A DNA stretch of 64,000 bases from Bradysia coprophila (taxonomy: Eukaryota > Arthropoda > Insecta > Diptera > Sciaridae): positions 434,001 to 498,000 of the forward strand of contig NW_023503464.1 in assembly GCF_014529535.1 (NCBI RefSeq), read 5' to 3'. Below the pieces are notes generated by a model, which saw only the letters and a list, made by a program, of their open reading frames with translations, was not told where the DNA came from and made no database searches. Position 1 is the first letter of the stretch. Every line of letters starts with the position of its first letter. The position numbers and the translations under genes were made by a program. This document shows positions 46,272-60,000 of the stretch, piece after piece.

Positions 46272-47370
46272 CTATCAGTTTCTGAATTTGGATGGATTTG
46301 GGTTATTTTCGATATAAGTGAGGTGTTGCGAGGTTTGTTCCTAAATTTTTGGATGACAGATGATTTCTCTGGCACTTCCTAACTTCCATCGGATTTTTTT
46401 GTTGGATTTGAGCTGGTGTCGACATGAGATGCTCACAAAAATAGTGACCCTTACCCATAAACTTACAAAAGAACTGATATCCGCCAAAAAACGCTAAAGG
46501 GGGAAGGTGACGCAAGTCCTTGTGTCTACTTACAAAATAACTGATATCGCTTATGGTGACGCATTCTGTCCCTGTACGCACTGTGCCTGTTTTATCAACA
46601 AAATATTGACTCAAAAAATTTGGGAAAGAAAATTTTACAAATTTTTGGTTTTATTTGTGATTTTTGTATTAAAAGTGAGATTTTAAGATTGATTACTGAT
46701 CCACCCTAATATACTTATAACCAAAAATAATAAAAATGATAAACTGTCGACCAGGTTGATTTAGCCGGAACACATGTGAACATGTTTATACATTCACAAC
46801 GAGTCAATATTTTGTACCGATATGAGTGTGGCTTCATTTTCGTATTGTATGTTTATTTGTACTTATTTATGTGCCACCACCGGCCACTGGTCTGCTCGTA
46901 CAATAATGTATCATATACGCGATAATCATAATGGTTTTAAAAAAAATGTTTTATATCAAAATCACTTTCACTAAAATGAAAATGAAATTGAAAATTTTTG
47001 TTTTGTATGCGCTTATAAAATCGAATGAAAGACATAAATGTTGCATGCTCGTCATCGGTTTGCGAAATGAAAAGCGCACTGTTCGATGAGATGTTGTTCT
47101 CTTGTTGAATGCGTTCGAATTGGAATTGGAACAATTCATGTGTGAAGTGTAATGAACAAATTACTTCATTTAACTTCCATTTTTCCGTGGCAAACATTCC
47201 GGATGCATTGAACTTGTGTGTTTGTTCGTTTTTATTTCCAATGGTTTTTTTTGGTTTGTTTTGTAACGTTTATTGTGCGCATTATGATTTATGGTATTTG
47301 TAGAATGTTTTTCGGCTATAGCGTTGAGCGTAGTTAATTTTTCTTTACAAATGACAATCATGAAATATGA
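46272..47370. other. Intergenic, no gene supported
   Basis: The minus-strand ORF at 46303-46614 contains an imperfect internal duplication ('ttacaaaagaactgatatc' and 'ttacaaaataactgatatc') and no domain. Other ORFs overlap on both strands without motifs. Confidence 0.35.
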
Positions 47371-47518
47371 AATCTATTACTTCATATGCTTAAGGTGTCG
47401 CCTAATTTTCCATACAAAATCTGCTACTTCATTGGTTTCATCACTCATTTCACTATTATATAAGACCACATCAAGCGGAACTCGTCTCTTATTATTTGAC
47501 GTTGCTGATAACAGATGA
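47371..47518 (+). mobile_element. TTAA-MITE family, core copy
   Basis: 'aatctattacttcatatgct', 'aaaatctgctacttcattgg', TATA-like 'actattatataagacc' and 'gttgctgataacagatga'. Confidence 0.7.
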
Positions 47519-50267
47519 TTTCTCCGGGTACCCCAACTAAATTTTGCTTTAGCAATGTCGTTCCCATTGGGCCATCCCTAAATTACGTCCAAATGATGGA
47601 GGTGTAGCTAACAATGACACGTCATGCTAAGGATATAGGAAAGTCAGGCTTATTAGGAACTGTCGTGCTCCTAATAAAAGACTAGTTATTTATTCAACAA
47701 GAATCGTATTAAGTCCAGGTTTAAGCGGTTGACATGCAATGTAAGGCGCTTCAACCTGGTCTTAAGCATGAATGTACATAATTGCACTAGCTGTCGATTG
47801 TCAACTCGAGGTTGATAAGACATATTGCGTGACCACTGTTGGAATACTGGGAGATTGTAGCGCAATAAAAAATTAATTACAACAAAAATTGCTACCATTT
47901 CCCACATCTCAAGATACTAATCTTAACATCATGAATGGTCTGGCATGTAAAGCGAACCTTGAGAAGAATGTAATGGTATTTTCTATGCTAAAATTTGTTA
48001 CATTTTTCTTATGATTCGCTAAATATGCACATGCATGAAGCTATGACTAGCATCCTTATTTGAGATTGCTGCTTCAGACGTGGGAAATGTTTACGATTTT
48101 TGTTGCAATTGAAAATAATATTCGTTTCAGTAGGGAATTATTATGTTGATCCGATCCTTTTTATTTACAAGAGTGTAGTACATCCTCGGTTACTCTTTTT
48201 CTGCAAATAAAAACGCGTCACAGTTGCGAAACTCGGACAACAAAGAAATATTTTCTAGCTTTTCATTACGTGAACGTATAAGCTACGAAGAATATTTTCA
48301 CTTAAACGAGGAACTGAATATCAAGTGACATTTTCAATGTTTTAATCTAAGTCACAGCAAGCAATATACATATAAATTGGCTTCCAATTGTTATTACCTA
48401 CATACATATCACAAATTTTGTTGTGTAACGATAAAGCACCGCGTGCACAGAGACCACAAGAGTTACAATAAATTTTTTTGTACCTAACCGTGTGAGTGCA
48501 AACGACCGACTTTTGTTTCATTTTATTTTATTTTTTATTCGTCGTTTTAATGAGAATTGTACTTTCATTTTCGTCGTACAGTCAAATCATTATTTTGAGA
48601 AATTTGGAACTTATGTTGTACAGCTCTGCATCGAGGATATTGGTCAATAATTACATGATTTACATGACCATAAAATTGATGACTTTGTGACACTATCACG
48701 GCGATAGATCGCAATTAAATGTATTGTCTCTTGTTATTATGGTATGTGTACTTTATGGACTTTATGGGCTACGATCATTGTTTCATACATAACTTCGACG
48801 TGATATTGCACACCGAGAATTAATCTCGTCCAATTTAATTAAAGTTTTTTTTTGTTTCGTTTCATTTCTCAACAAGCAAGATAATCACACCAACTAGTCA
48901 ATGTCCAGTGATTATAGAAATGTAACTTGCAATTAAATTAATTTTTATTTTTTTCTTTGTCGTTCCATTCAAATAGCGTGTATGAATAATAAAAGGTGCT
49001 GCTGTTGATATCTCCAATTTTAACCGAAATTAATTTATACCTTTTGGAGAGACCTTGATCGGTTTATAGACTTAGTTTTTTTTTGACTACTTGAGACACA
49101 ACAGCACTGTGAATCATTCTCAATTAATATAACAAAAAAACAAACAGAAATTTCTGACACATTCGGAAATATTTCGGTTGGCTCTGGCACACGTTTAATT
49201 AATGCAAGAGCTGAAAAATATGGTAAAGTACCAATTCAGGTTCATTATAAGACAATTACGACTTTTGTGTATGGATCACACACAAGATATAGTAGAACGC
49301 ATATTTCAGATGAAAACAAAAAAAAAACATTTTTTATATCAATGTTGAATGTCGGTGTCGGGTCGGGTCTATTACAATTTTAACCTAGAATTTAATTAAA
49401 TTGAAAACAATCGCATTCGGTAGCAGAGTGATTATGAAATTGAAACAACAACGAAAAAGAATTGCGAGTTTTTTCCCCTTCAGAAAATCAAATTTCTCAT
49501 AAATTTTGCGATAATTTTTTAAAAGGCATACATCACATACACCACATTATATACCCATAACCATTAGTGCTGCGGCTCAAGATATATGCTAAAGCACATT
49601 CACAGTGTTCGTTTTCTGTGTGTGCTTTTTTTGTTGTTGATATTTTAAATGGATCTCTTTGTGCTATGCATTGACTAATGTTCCAATTCGAAACTGCAAA
49701 GTCGGTTGCATAAGGTCGTGTGAATGTAAGTTTTTCAAAGAAAACAAAAATTTTTAATTCAAATCTTATTGTCGTTCGAACCATCGTTCGTTCAGCGGAT
49801 ATTCGAGTTTTGAATGAAAAATATTTATTTTAATCCGAGCAACAAGTTTTCGATAAATAGAACGCATTCAAGACAGTCAATCAAACGAACCACCAGTATT
49901 AAAAATAAAAATTAATTTTCAATATCACGTCGACAGACTTTTAATTGAATATAGTTATTCTGGTGTATGCGCTTCGGGGGCAGCCAACAATGAGCTAAAT
50001 TTAAAAAAAAATCGGTTCTTAAATTAGCTCTGCTCATTGTATACGAAGTAGGAAGGACTAAAAATTGTTTAATTATGAAGCCGGAGGCGGTTTGATTGTA
50101 AATTGAAACCAATTGTTGTCATAGCACTAACAGTAGTTCAATGGGCTAAGTGGAAGCAACCAGACAAATTCGTGTCCCATACATTTCCTTTAAATTTGCT
50201 AGAACTCTAATTAGCCAAAAGTTGCATGCTTCTCATGTTTAAATCCTATTTTATCTACTTAACAGAC
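47519..50267. other. AT-rich intergenic sequence, nothing recognised
   Basis: No protein, RNA or repeat family could be supported in this stretch. Confidence 0.4.
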
Positions 50268-50335
50268 GGGATAGTTTAGTGGCTACGAACTAGCCTTCCG
50301 CCAAAATGATACGGGTTTAATTTCTGTGTCAGTCA
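50268..50335 (+). repeat. tRNA-like sequence, degenerate (possible SINE head)
   Basis: 'gggatagtttagtggctacg', 'aactagccttccgccaaaat' and 'gatacgggtttaatttctg'. The A-box-like 'tagtttagtggcta' and B-box-like 'gggtttaatttc' are about 30 bases apart. It aligns with 34352-34440. Confidence 0.45.
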
Positions 50336-52047
50336 ATTAAACTAGGAATGTTTCTAATGATGATTAGGGTGATCGCACCAGTGATCACAATTCGACAACA
50401 GAGGAAATGGCTGTAAATATTCAGTGAGTAGGGTGATCCCTTTCCCAAATACTATGAATTTGTGTCCATGTGTTCTACATTTGGGCGAAATAACAATTAG
50501 AACCCTTTCAGAGAGTGTTTGCATACTTCGAGGCGTGGTTCAGAAGTTCGTTAAGTCCAAACTGAACTTAGCATTGGAGGTAAAAGGTTGTCAGCGACAT
50601 CTCTAAACCAACAAACTTTACTAACGTTTCAATCTACTTTTTACCAATAATTTGAACTGTTTTACCGACGGTCCTATAGCTATTTGCCCCTCGTCTAAGT
50701 GACAGACAGCGAAAACTTAATTTGGGTTAACTGGGCTGATAAGTAAGTAACGTGGCAATGAAGAAAATAGAATTAGGACCCAAACATCAAAACCTTTCAC
50801 TGTCGTCACTCCAATTCTTTGTGTTTCTGAGTTTCTTTTGGATTCCAATTGTACACAAGAACCTTAAAGCTCTCGAAAGCTCTTGAAAAGCCAAAAGAGT
50901 ACATGTGATAAGATGTTTTGGCTTACCGCTGTAGTCAATCATCATATTCCAAAATTGGACGTTTTTCTATTTATGCTTTATCTGTCGACCAAAAGACATC
51001 AATTAGCTATGGACTCTGGTTGGTGCTGTTTCATTTAGCAAAAATAATGTTAAAATCATTGAAGTAGAAGATTTTGTATCAAATTAATGACATTTCAAAC
51101 AAGAGGAGTAATAGATTCAGCTGTTGTACAGTGGTCAAGACCGTCAATCCGAAAAATGAACTTGAAAAAAGTTATCGACGAAACACATATACTTGGTCGT
51201 CTGATTTTTGCTGAACAAGCAAAAACATATTATGTTCAACACACAACAGTCAACATGTATTACACATGCTTGGAACACATATGCTTAATGTAGTCCAGGA
51301 AATACAAATTCTCGACTAATTGAACGTATTTTATATGAGTGTAACATTAATATACGTTTTTTGAACTTAATACAATGCACTTCTGACATATTACAAAATT
51401 GCATTAACTTTTCGAACGTCAATTAAATGGTTGTTTATTGTTGTTATTACTTTGCATTCGTTGTTGCTGTTGAAGCTTGCACAAGAATGGTTAGATATTT
51501 ACAATTTTATCGAACACAATCGATCCTATTGGCAACATAGATGCATGTTAATGTAAATAACCGATGCATTTCGTAGATTAGCCCATTCCGAAGAAAGATT
51601 CGAAAGAGTTCCATTTCTGTTGAAGGCATCGAACATTTAGGTAGTTGATTGTAGTGTAATTGTTTGTTTGTTTGCTTGCTATCCTATGGGTGCTAACTGG
51701 CTATTGGTAAACTTTATCTGAATGCTAGAGATACAAGAAATTGTTTCATTGTATCCGCATAAATTGAATTTGTATTTTAGTGGCAGAAATAAATTTCGTT
51801 TTCATTATTGTGAAAAGGTTAACAGATGAACTGATTTGAGCTCGAGCCGCGCAGATGCAATTAAATGTGAAGATTAATGGTCGATCTGTAGTTGAAAAAC
51901 GAAAGAGAGTTCGAAACGGGTTTGGTGTGTAATCGGAATGTATTTGAATTCGCTTCAAACATAAAAAACTGAATCATAGGTTGCAGGTGATTTGTCAACT
52001 TAAGAGCATATCCGGGATACAAGGAAACAAAACAAACTTCACTTCAA
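50336..52047. other. Intergenic, with a TTAA-MITE fragment near 51055-51125
   Basis: 'attgaagtagaagattttgt' and 'gaggagtaatagattc' (reverse orientation) resemble the paired TACTTC elements. Nothing else is recognised. Confidence 0.4.
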
Positions 52048-52261
52048 TTCACATACGAGTATTCTGTTGTCATCGGTAACGACGACAAAGATAATGACAA
52101 GCTCTGGGTAATATGGTCATTTATATAGTAAAATGCATGTGAAAGAAATTGAAGTACAAGATTTGAAATCAACAGATTAAAAATACTTTGATCAATGGAA
52201 GTAATAGACCCGATAATAATACTGGCCATAAACAAGCATGCATATGTCTTTAACTGGTTAA
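52048..52261 (-). mobile_element. TTAA-MITE family, near-full copy
   Basis: In reverse orientation: 'tgttgtcatcggtaacgacg', 'aatgacaagctctgggtaat', 'tttatatagtaaaatgcatg', 'gaagtacaagatttgaaatc', 'gatcaatggaagtaatagac' and 'ccgataataatactggccat', ending 'ctggttaa'. Confidence 0.8.
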
Positions 52262-54929
52262 CAAAATGATATCTTGATGATGGAATATACAATACCCCTA
52301 CCCCTAATGAATATAAACAACTAGGTATGGTCTAATGATCTAACGATTTTGAAGCGGATTCAAACAAACTCATTTTCATATTATTTTGACATGATTTTGA
52401 CATGAATATAATGAATACTTTCAAGATAAATCGACCGATTTTGAAGAAGCAGCCATACCTGGTATGTACAATGTACATTGAACATTCATTGTCTATTCCT
52501 TCTTCCCGGGAAAATTCTCATAAATATCTCAAATTCTTAATGAGAATCGGAATGCGCTACTCCTAACTTGGAGTTTTAGAACACACAGACTAATTAACTC
52601 GTACTTTTGTGTGAAATCTGTCGATTGGATTTTGATGCTAATTTTATATCCGTTCGTGGGCCAATCCATTCCGCTCCTTAATTTTTGAAAACCATTTTTG
52701 AACAATTGAGATGTTTCTACTGAGAGTTGCGGGAAATGGCGAATGCGTACCAAGAGCACAGGAGAAAAGCGAACCTGGATTTTACTTAAAAATTATTTGT
52801 CGAAGCCAAACATTATACTTTGCACGATTCTAAAGTAACTACAGGCATGTAGATGACAGACCAGATCCGAAATACCTGAACGAAAATTTGTAAAGAAAAG
52901 GTGCGATGAGGATTTTTGTGCTTGAATTTTTCGGCCGTGTTAAAAGAATACTGTAAAGTCAAGCAAAACTCATGGATTGGCTACGACAAATGATATTTAA
53001 GTAAAATCGAAGTTTGTTGTTTCTGTGTTTGCTTGGTAGAAATTAGCCATTTCCCGCATCTCCCAGTTCCTAATGTTTAAAAATATCTGTCTATAGACAT
53101 GCAAGGAACACATTTGATGGTTGCATGTCAAATGTCAGTTTTAACTGTGGCCCTGATTCACAAATGGAACTAGTCTGACCCGACTATAATAAATGACCAA
53201 AACCAAAGTCTTTAATAATTACACATCCTCTTTCCTTTCGACCAAAAACGTTGTTTTTAATACAAAGAAATCTAAAAAAATTTAAGGTCTGACCTGAATG
53301 GATGAGATACCAATCGTTCACAAAACCATCAAATTACGTGACTGTGTAAAATTTTGCAATACAAATGAAATGTCCGACCGAGTGGATCTTCAAAAATGTC
53401 TTCTGAACAGAAAATGACCTTATTGCCGCTTTACAACATCGTCCAATATGACTTTTTAAGGAAATAAAAGAAACAGATTGCAATCCTTGAACGATATTGT
53501 AACGCTCGTTTTTCTTCGAAATCAGCCAATAGTTCACGTTTGATATTTTAACCGAAAAAATGTGCATGCTTCATTACAACGTTAATTAAGCCGTCAAATA
53601 AACAAACACAAAATACATTCATTCACAATGGAAAGAACATTAAAAAAATTAATTGAAATTTATGTTGCTGACAACGTGAAACACATAATATAAATCCTCC
53701 ATTCCATTCAATCATTCATCATGTTTCTCGGTTCGAAAATGTCTCGTCAAACAATTTATTTTTTGAATAGAACCGATTTTTCGCTCACTTAGTTGCACAT
53801 TAAAAGACGAGGTCTTCGAAAAGATCATAATCGAAACAAATAGCAAGAAAGAAACAAAAATTAATGCCGACAAAAACCCGCTTAAGAAACATGATCGAAT
53901 ATCATCAATTATATTCAATATTTCACGAATGAAATGGAAACAATTTTTGGGATCAAAAACTAAAGAATAATATCGAACTCAAGGTCAATATGGTAGTCAA
54001 ATTACTTAGCATCAATCATAGTTTAATAGGAAAAACAAAAAATTTTTTTGTTAAAATTGAAAACAAAAACTTTATATCCGATACACACGTTCACTTCTTA
54101 GCATTAATTTGATAAATACGTCGGAACAATTTTCGGAAAACATAAACCAAATTACTGGTGTACTTATGAACCGTATTATTATTACAACCCAGAAAAAAAG
54201 TGCTCAAAATAAATAAAAAATTTTTTTTTGTTTATTTATTCATCGTCTTTAATCTTTCAAAACAGTTAATCATTTCATAATATCCACTCCGTTTCTGTTT
54301 CTCTTTATTTCTTACTTTTTTTTTGTCCATGTTTAAGATCAACGAGATGACGTGAAATGTTTCCCATTTTGACCATATACACAGATAAAAGCAGTGCAGT
54401 GATACTTACTTATATTATTATGAACCAACAATTTAATGGACGTATCATTCATAGGCAGCAGTAATAATGGTGTAGACAATTTTTGTTGTCACGACATTGA
54501 TTGTGTTGTTCAAATGAGTTGTACAAACTTTATGTGAAATTGGGTAATTGGATGTGTGTATATGTATATGCAGTTTGTAGTCTGGTGTGACACGATGGTT
54601 CGATTTTTTTTCTATTCGTCGTCATCAATGAAAGTCTAGAACAGGTATGGTCAATCGGCGAATTCGTCTTAAACGCACTCACATTTTATGTCAAAATAAT
54701 ATGAAAATTAAATAAATCAAATTTTTATGTACTCCGGGCGGACAATAGACCATACATGTTTTACACTTTCATTGGTCGTCATGATCAGAAGATTGGCTGA
54801 CATGGGATTTTCTTGAAATGAAAGAAATTTTGTCGAGTTTAAAGGATTTTCGTGAGTCTTGAATGGTTTTCCAGCCATTTTCAGAATTCCAGTGAACCTA
54901 CAACCAGTTAATTTGATATTCAGAACAGG
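52262..54929. other. AT-rich intergenic sequence, nothing recognised
   Basis: No gene, RNA or repeat could be supported. Confidence 0.4.
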
Positions 54930-55180
54930 GCGGCTTCGGTCTGACCGGAACCCGAACCTGACTTGACCCAAACCTGTACTAAGATTTAGGTTCAGCAGAA
55001 CTTGATCTGAACCTGAATTTTAGAGCCTGATCTTAACCTGAAACGGTTAGACCCGAATTTGACCTGAAACTGAATTTTCACTTTCACTGAAATCCTAAAT
55101 TCAGATTCATGATCCGGTCCAGGTCAACCTGAGCTAAAATAAGTCAAACCGAACCTATTTCAAGTCTTGTGAAAAGACAT
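54930..55180. repeat. Dispersed CCTGAA-rich repeat
   Basis: 'ggaacccgaacctgacttga', 'gatctgaacctgaatttta', 'taacctgaaacggttagac' and 'gatccggtccaggtcaacc'. It is of the same family as 13070-13440 and 27012-27250. Confidence 0.65.
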
Positions 55181-55575
55181 TTTTGTGGGAAATTTAATAT
55201 TTGTGTATTCCGAAATCACATTCGTTAACCCGATTCCAGATTAAAATAGAATCATCCAGATATGAACATTGATCTGGTTTTCACTACTTCGAACTCCTTA
55301 CGGATTTTTTGAGATAAGTTCTTTCGCAAAAGTGAGGCTTAATATTTTACTCACTAAGCCCTCAGGAAATGAGTCATTACATCATTGACATGAGCGTTAA
55401 GACTCATGTCCCGAGGGGTGTGAGAGTAAAATAACTTACGTAATTGTTTAGAACTTTTCATTTTGCTAATGTGGGTGTTTGCAGCTCGAGTCGAATGCGA
55501 GTGATGTGTCCTAACAAGGACGTTATCTACTATTTTCTAAACGATCATGAAATCTCGGGGCACATGATCAGCCAT

Positions 55576-55791
55576 TTAACCTGTCACATACGGTTATTCA
55601 TCTGTTATCGATAACGACGACAAAAATAGTGACAAGCTCTTGGTAATGTGGTCTTTTAAATACAGTAAAATGAATGTTAAAAAAATTGAAGTACAAGATT
55701 TGAAATCAACCGATTAAAGATATTTTGATTGATGGAAGTAATAGATCCGATAATAATACTGATCATATACTTGCCGTCTGTAACAGGTTAA
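55576..55791 (-). mobile_element. TTAA-MITE family, full-length reference copy (216 bp)
   Basis: TTAA at 55576-55579 and 55788-55791 border inverted ends: 'cctgtcacatacgg' on the left and, read in complement, 'cctgttacagacggcaag' on the right. TTAA duplication is the piggyBac superfamily signature. The interior (minus orientation) has 'attattatcggatctattac', 'ttgtacttcaatttttttaa', 'gagcttgtcactatttttgt' and the palindrome 'gttatcgataac' followed by 'agatga'. It carries no transposase. Confidence 0.88.
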
Positions 55792-56556
55792 GTAATTTTA
55801 TCGAACAGAACCATTTACACTTACTTATCGAAAGCATTGGCGATTCTTCCTGACTATCATAGCAACTACTTCATTCCTACAACTCAATAGAACGAATCGA
55901 AATCTCTGTAAATTCATCAACATCATAATGCGATCTCTTAAAGTCTTTACGAACCGAACAAAACACCAGAAAAAATAAAAAGATTCTATTCAGAGTGAGT
56001 TGCTTACTAACGAATAGACATGTTTATGGGAGCGTATCAATTTCGTTTTATTAAATTTAATTTTTGCTTCGTTATAGCAAATCATTCCGTATCAGCTGAG
56101 ACAATCAAAATAAATATTTCTCTGCGATTCGATTTAAAGGGAAAGGGATTTTTGTGTGTGACGATGATTTGTTTGAGATGATTCCGAGACAATGATTTGC
56201 TTAGACCTCGATACGCAGAACACTCGTCATCATTATTATGGTTATTATTGTGATTGATGTTGTCGTTGAGTTATATGAGTACAATTTACGATCGGAATTT
56301 GGAATAAGATTTATTTCACGAATTATTGAGAAATTCACGTTAAATTCGCGTGTTGATCTGGATATAACATAAAATAGTACATGGCCATGGAGATCAATCA
56401 TTGATGGATCTATATGATTGTCTATAAATCGTAAACAAAGCCAACAAAGAAGTGAATGAATCAAAATTATTGTTTCATGAAAATTTGCAATATAGTCGAG
56501 CCATATCGAAGAGACGATCATCGGTTAACAAAATAAAAAAAAAGTTCTTTTAAACC

Positions 56557-56668
56557 GTCTCGACAAGCCGATGGTAGTCATTTAGTGCGTTGAATTACAG
56601 AGTGTAAAACATAGTCTCGACAGTCGATCATAGTCATTAAGTGCGTTGAATTACAGAGTGCATATAAG
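56557..56668 (+). repeat. Tandem duplication, unit about 57 bp, two copies
   Basis: 'gtctcgaca.gc.gat..tagt' and 'cattaagtgcgttgaatta' plus 'cagagtg' occur at 56557 and 56614, with several differences. Confidence 0.85.
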
Positions 56669-56900
56669 CTTCAAAGCCATCCGCTGGTACAAATTTTTGA
56701 AATTTGAAATTTGAATATTGGAACTCGATATAAAGAAATTCTTTAATCATCTCAGTCATCCATCCATACATCCATCCATCCGTAATGCAACTCTCTTTAT
56801 GTAGAAAGTTTAATAAAACAAAATCGAATCATTCACATCATCCACCAGCAATCGAGCAATCAATTTTAAATAATTTTTTTTTCGATTTCTGTTGCAGATA

Positions 56901-57079
56901 ATGATCTATCCAAGATCTCCACCGCACATAGTGCTCATCATACTGAGTTTATTGGCTGTAGCATATCACATTAATGGATTGGACAATGGTTTGGCCCGAA
57001 CGCCACCGATGGGCTGGCTGAGTTGGGAGCGATTTCGTTGTAATACCGACTGTGAAGGCGATCCAGATAATTGCATAAG
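56901..57079 (+). CDS. Alpha-galactosidase / alpha-N-acetylgalactosaminidase (GH27), first coding exon only
   Basis: Lysosomal or secreted glycoside hydrolase that removes terminal alpha-galactose or alpha-N-acetylgalactosamine. The exon begins after a good acceptor ('ttctgttgcag' ending 56897), so at least one non-coding exon lies upstream. ATG at 56901 opens a signal peptide (hydrophobic core '[15 protein letters not shown]') followed by the GH27 N-terminus '[20 protein letters not shown]', then '[14 protein letters not shown]', with the conserved cysteines. The exon ends at 57079 in phase 2 with the donor 'gtaagc'. The next family exons (the region with YLIVDDCW) were not found up to 64000, so the first coding intron exceeds 6.9 kb or the gene is interrupted. 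The choice between GLA and NAGA activity cannot be made from this exon. Confidence 0.9.
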
Positions 57080-60000
57080 GTAAGCAGCAGAATTAATGGA
57101 CGGATTCATGGTGTAATATGTTGTGCGTGTTGGAATTGGACGAATTTATTATTAATTTTTTCGAATATTCAAATTTCTATGCTTTCTAAGTTTCTCATTT
57201 TTATAATCGTGAGTTTGATGACTCTTAATTTATGCAACGAAAAATATCGTTCGAATTTCGGGAGTTTGCTCTTCTCGTGCATTACATAATGTCTTCACTC
57301 AAATAAATATATTTTGTCGGCGCTATTATGCTTATGCTTTTTGTGCTGTCGAACGCAAAAATTTTTTGTGTCTTTTTGATGCTTTACGGGTTCATTATTA
57401 TGCTGAATGTTATGCAATGAGATATGGCATTTTTGGCAGTCAGAGCGTTTTGATTTATAAGTGGCTTGAACAATATTGTGTGTTATGTGTATAATATTCT
57501 GCGTGACGAGCGCACACACATCGTCAAGCTCAGTTGTCGCCATAAGTGGCTCTTTAAACGAGTTAACCGCGACAAATACAACAAAATCGGCTCACAACTT
57601 AATTAGATTACAAAAAGCTATAAGATGTGATGGCATTACGGTCTGGTTGTTGCCAACGATGAATGGAAAATTTGATATGATTTTGAGAGGATTTTTCATA
57701 AAAAATTAATTGAAAATCTGTTAACTTGGTGAAAACTGCAGGCGGATCGCGATAAATCTGCTACTTCTTTTGTTTAAATCATCGCTTAGTGTTTCATCGA
57801 AAATCTTTTGCTTCGACTACAGATGCTTTGCCGTTACTTAAAGATTTATCTGATCCAGGAATTTTAAGGAATTCTTGAAAAAAAAAAATCATGAGAAAAT
57901 CAGCGTCACTGTTTGATACCAGATAATAATTGATTTTTGACTATACAAAGTAGACAATGAGTGCGTGTATGTTTTTGGAGCAGGTTATGGTGAATACAGT
58001 GTTACCTTAGGGAAATTTCGGCTCAGTTAAAACTTACCAGTTAAATTTCTGATCTTCGCTTGCCGTTAGCATTGTATAGTGTTTACGTTGAGCGAAAACC
58101 AGTTAAATTTAACTGATCTGCGAATCTGATCTGAATATAAGAGTAAGACCAGTTTGACTGTAATTTCTCTGGGTTTGACTTGAGACTCTCAGACTAGTGA
58201 AAATTAACTGGTCAGAAATCACTATCCGGGAACAGCTTATAGAGTTTTATAGACTTTTATAGAGTTATATTTGTGCTAAATAGCCAACTTATACTGTCGA
58301 AACTTAAGGTCATATAACAAACAACTCCTGAACCTCTGAAGCTGGTCTTTAGACGCTATATGTAAGGGATCACTTGCAGGTTTTGCGATTTTCTATGAGA
58401 AAATTGACTTGGCCACTGTTTCCTCGTAGAAAGTGTGTTGTTTGTATTGAGGTTACTTAGTTGTCCTAAATTCACGAAACGGTTAATGAAGAATTAAATG
58501 CAGAATAGTTACATCACATTAGAGACCTATAGGAAAAATGAAATTTAATTCATTTGGCTCCGTTTCGAATAGGCTCACGAAGTTTCTTTAATTTAAACTA
58601 TCAAAAACCCTCAATTGATCTAAATGAATGAAATTTCATTTTTCTTATAATTCACTAATGTGGCACGTCCCGTTTCTGCATTTAACTATTCAAACAGTTT
58701 TCAGAAGAGCTATCTCTGAATTTATAAAAGTTTATTGAAACTTGCTGATTGGCTTCAGAAAACAATTTAGATTGTAAACTATCTAAATGAGAGACAACAG
58801 GAAGTATGCTATCTTTCGTGACAATTAACAGATTTTGATCTGTGGTTATCCCTTTTGAACTCTAAGGGAAAATTTTAATTCTAATCATTACACGCGCCAT
58901 CTCGTAGTCCCCACAAGTTGTTGAACCTCTAACTGCCCTAATTAAATCAGTGTACTTACAGCATTACCGCAGCAAAAAGTGTGTTACAGTCGTTGCTTAA
59001 TTTACGAATTAAGTGGCCTGCAATATTATTATTAACGGTCGGCAAAGTTTATTACATTCACAACATAGCGAAACAAGCCGCGCATATGTACCTACTATAC
59101 TTGAAAAATTACTCCTAAAATTATTTAAAATCTTACTTAACAATAAAATAATTCTCGAACCGTCAATTCACATTGTGTTGCTGTATATATACTGTGAGTG
59201 TCGATTATATATGTATGTACATTGTACGGCGTTAACATATTAAAAATGATCGCTCCTTTCTTCACACTTTACTGTAAACAAAGATTCGTATCTTTTTCGA
59301 TGAGAAACACTTAAATTACAATAAATATTAAGCAAAGAAATAAAAAATAATTATTTTACTGAGTTCATTCATGAAACAATTCATGTTCTTCGCATTATAT
59401 TCTCCTCTTCGTGTGCATTGTGTACGATGACTTTGACACACTTTGCTACCTTCTTTATGCTGTTAAAACATAACAAAAACATTAAGTTCATTAAGATCAT
59501 AATCCATAAAAAAATGGAATTTTAATGTATACAACAGAGAAGAAGAGTGAACCATTTTAAATTACATCATTTTTTCTGTATCAGATTCACCTGGCTGAAG
59601 TGTTAAATCCTACGCGAACCAAAAACCAAAACAATTTATTTTTCGACTAATTTTTCAAAACTCATTCTCAAAGATGCAACACAATGTGAAGTGTGTAGCA
59701 AACGCACTTAAATGCTTTATTGTTTCTTTGTTGTGCTGGTAAATTGGTGTATAATTGATTGTTCTGGTCTTTTATTAAATGAATAGCCCCAGCTATGCCA
59801 TTTGTTCCAATCATTAATTCACGCAGATTGTGCAGTCATATCAAATTACCATTCATTCGCGGTGGTATATGTGTAACACTTTCTTGTCGATTGTTCCGAA
59901 CATTTTAACAGAGATTTTTGTGTGTGAAATGCTTTGCATTCGATCATATTAGAAAGGGATATGATAAATGCACTGCATGTGGTTTTCAATTCAAAATACG

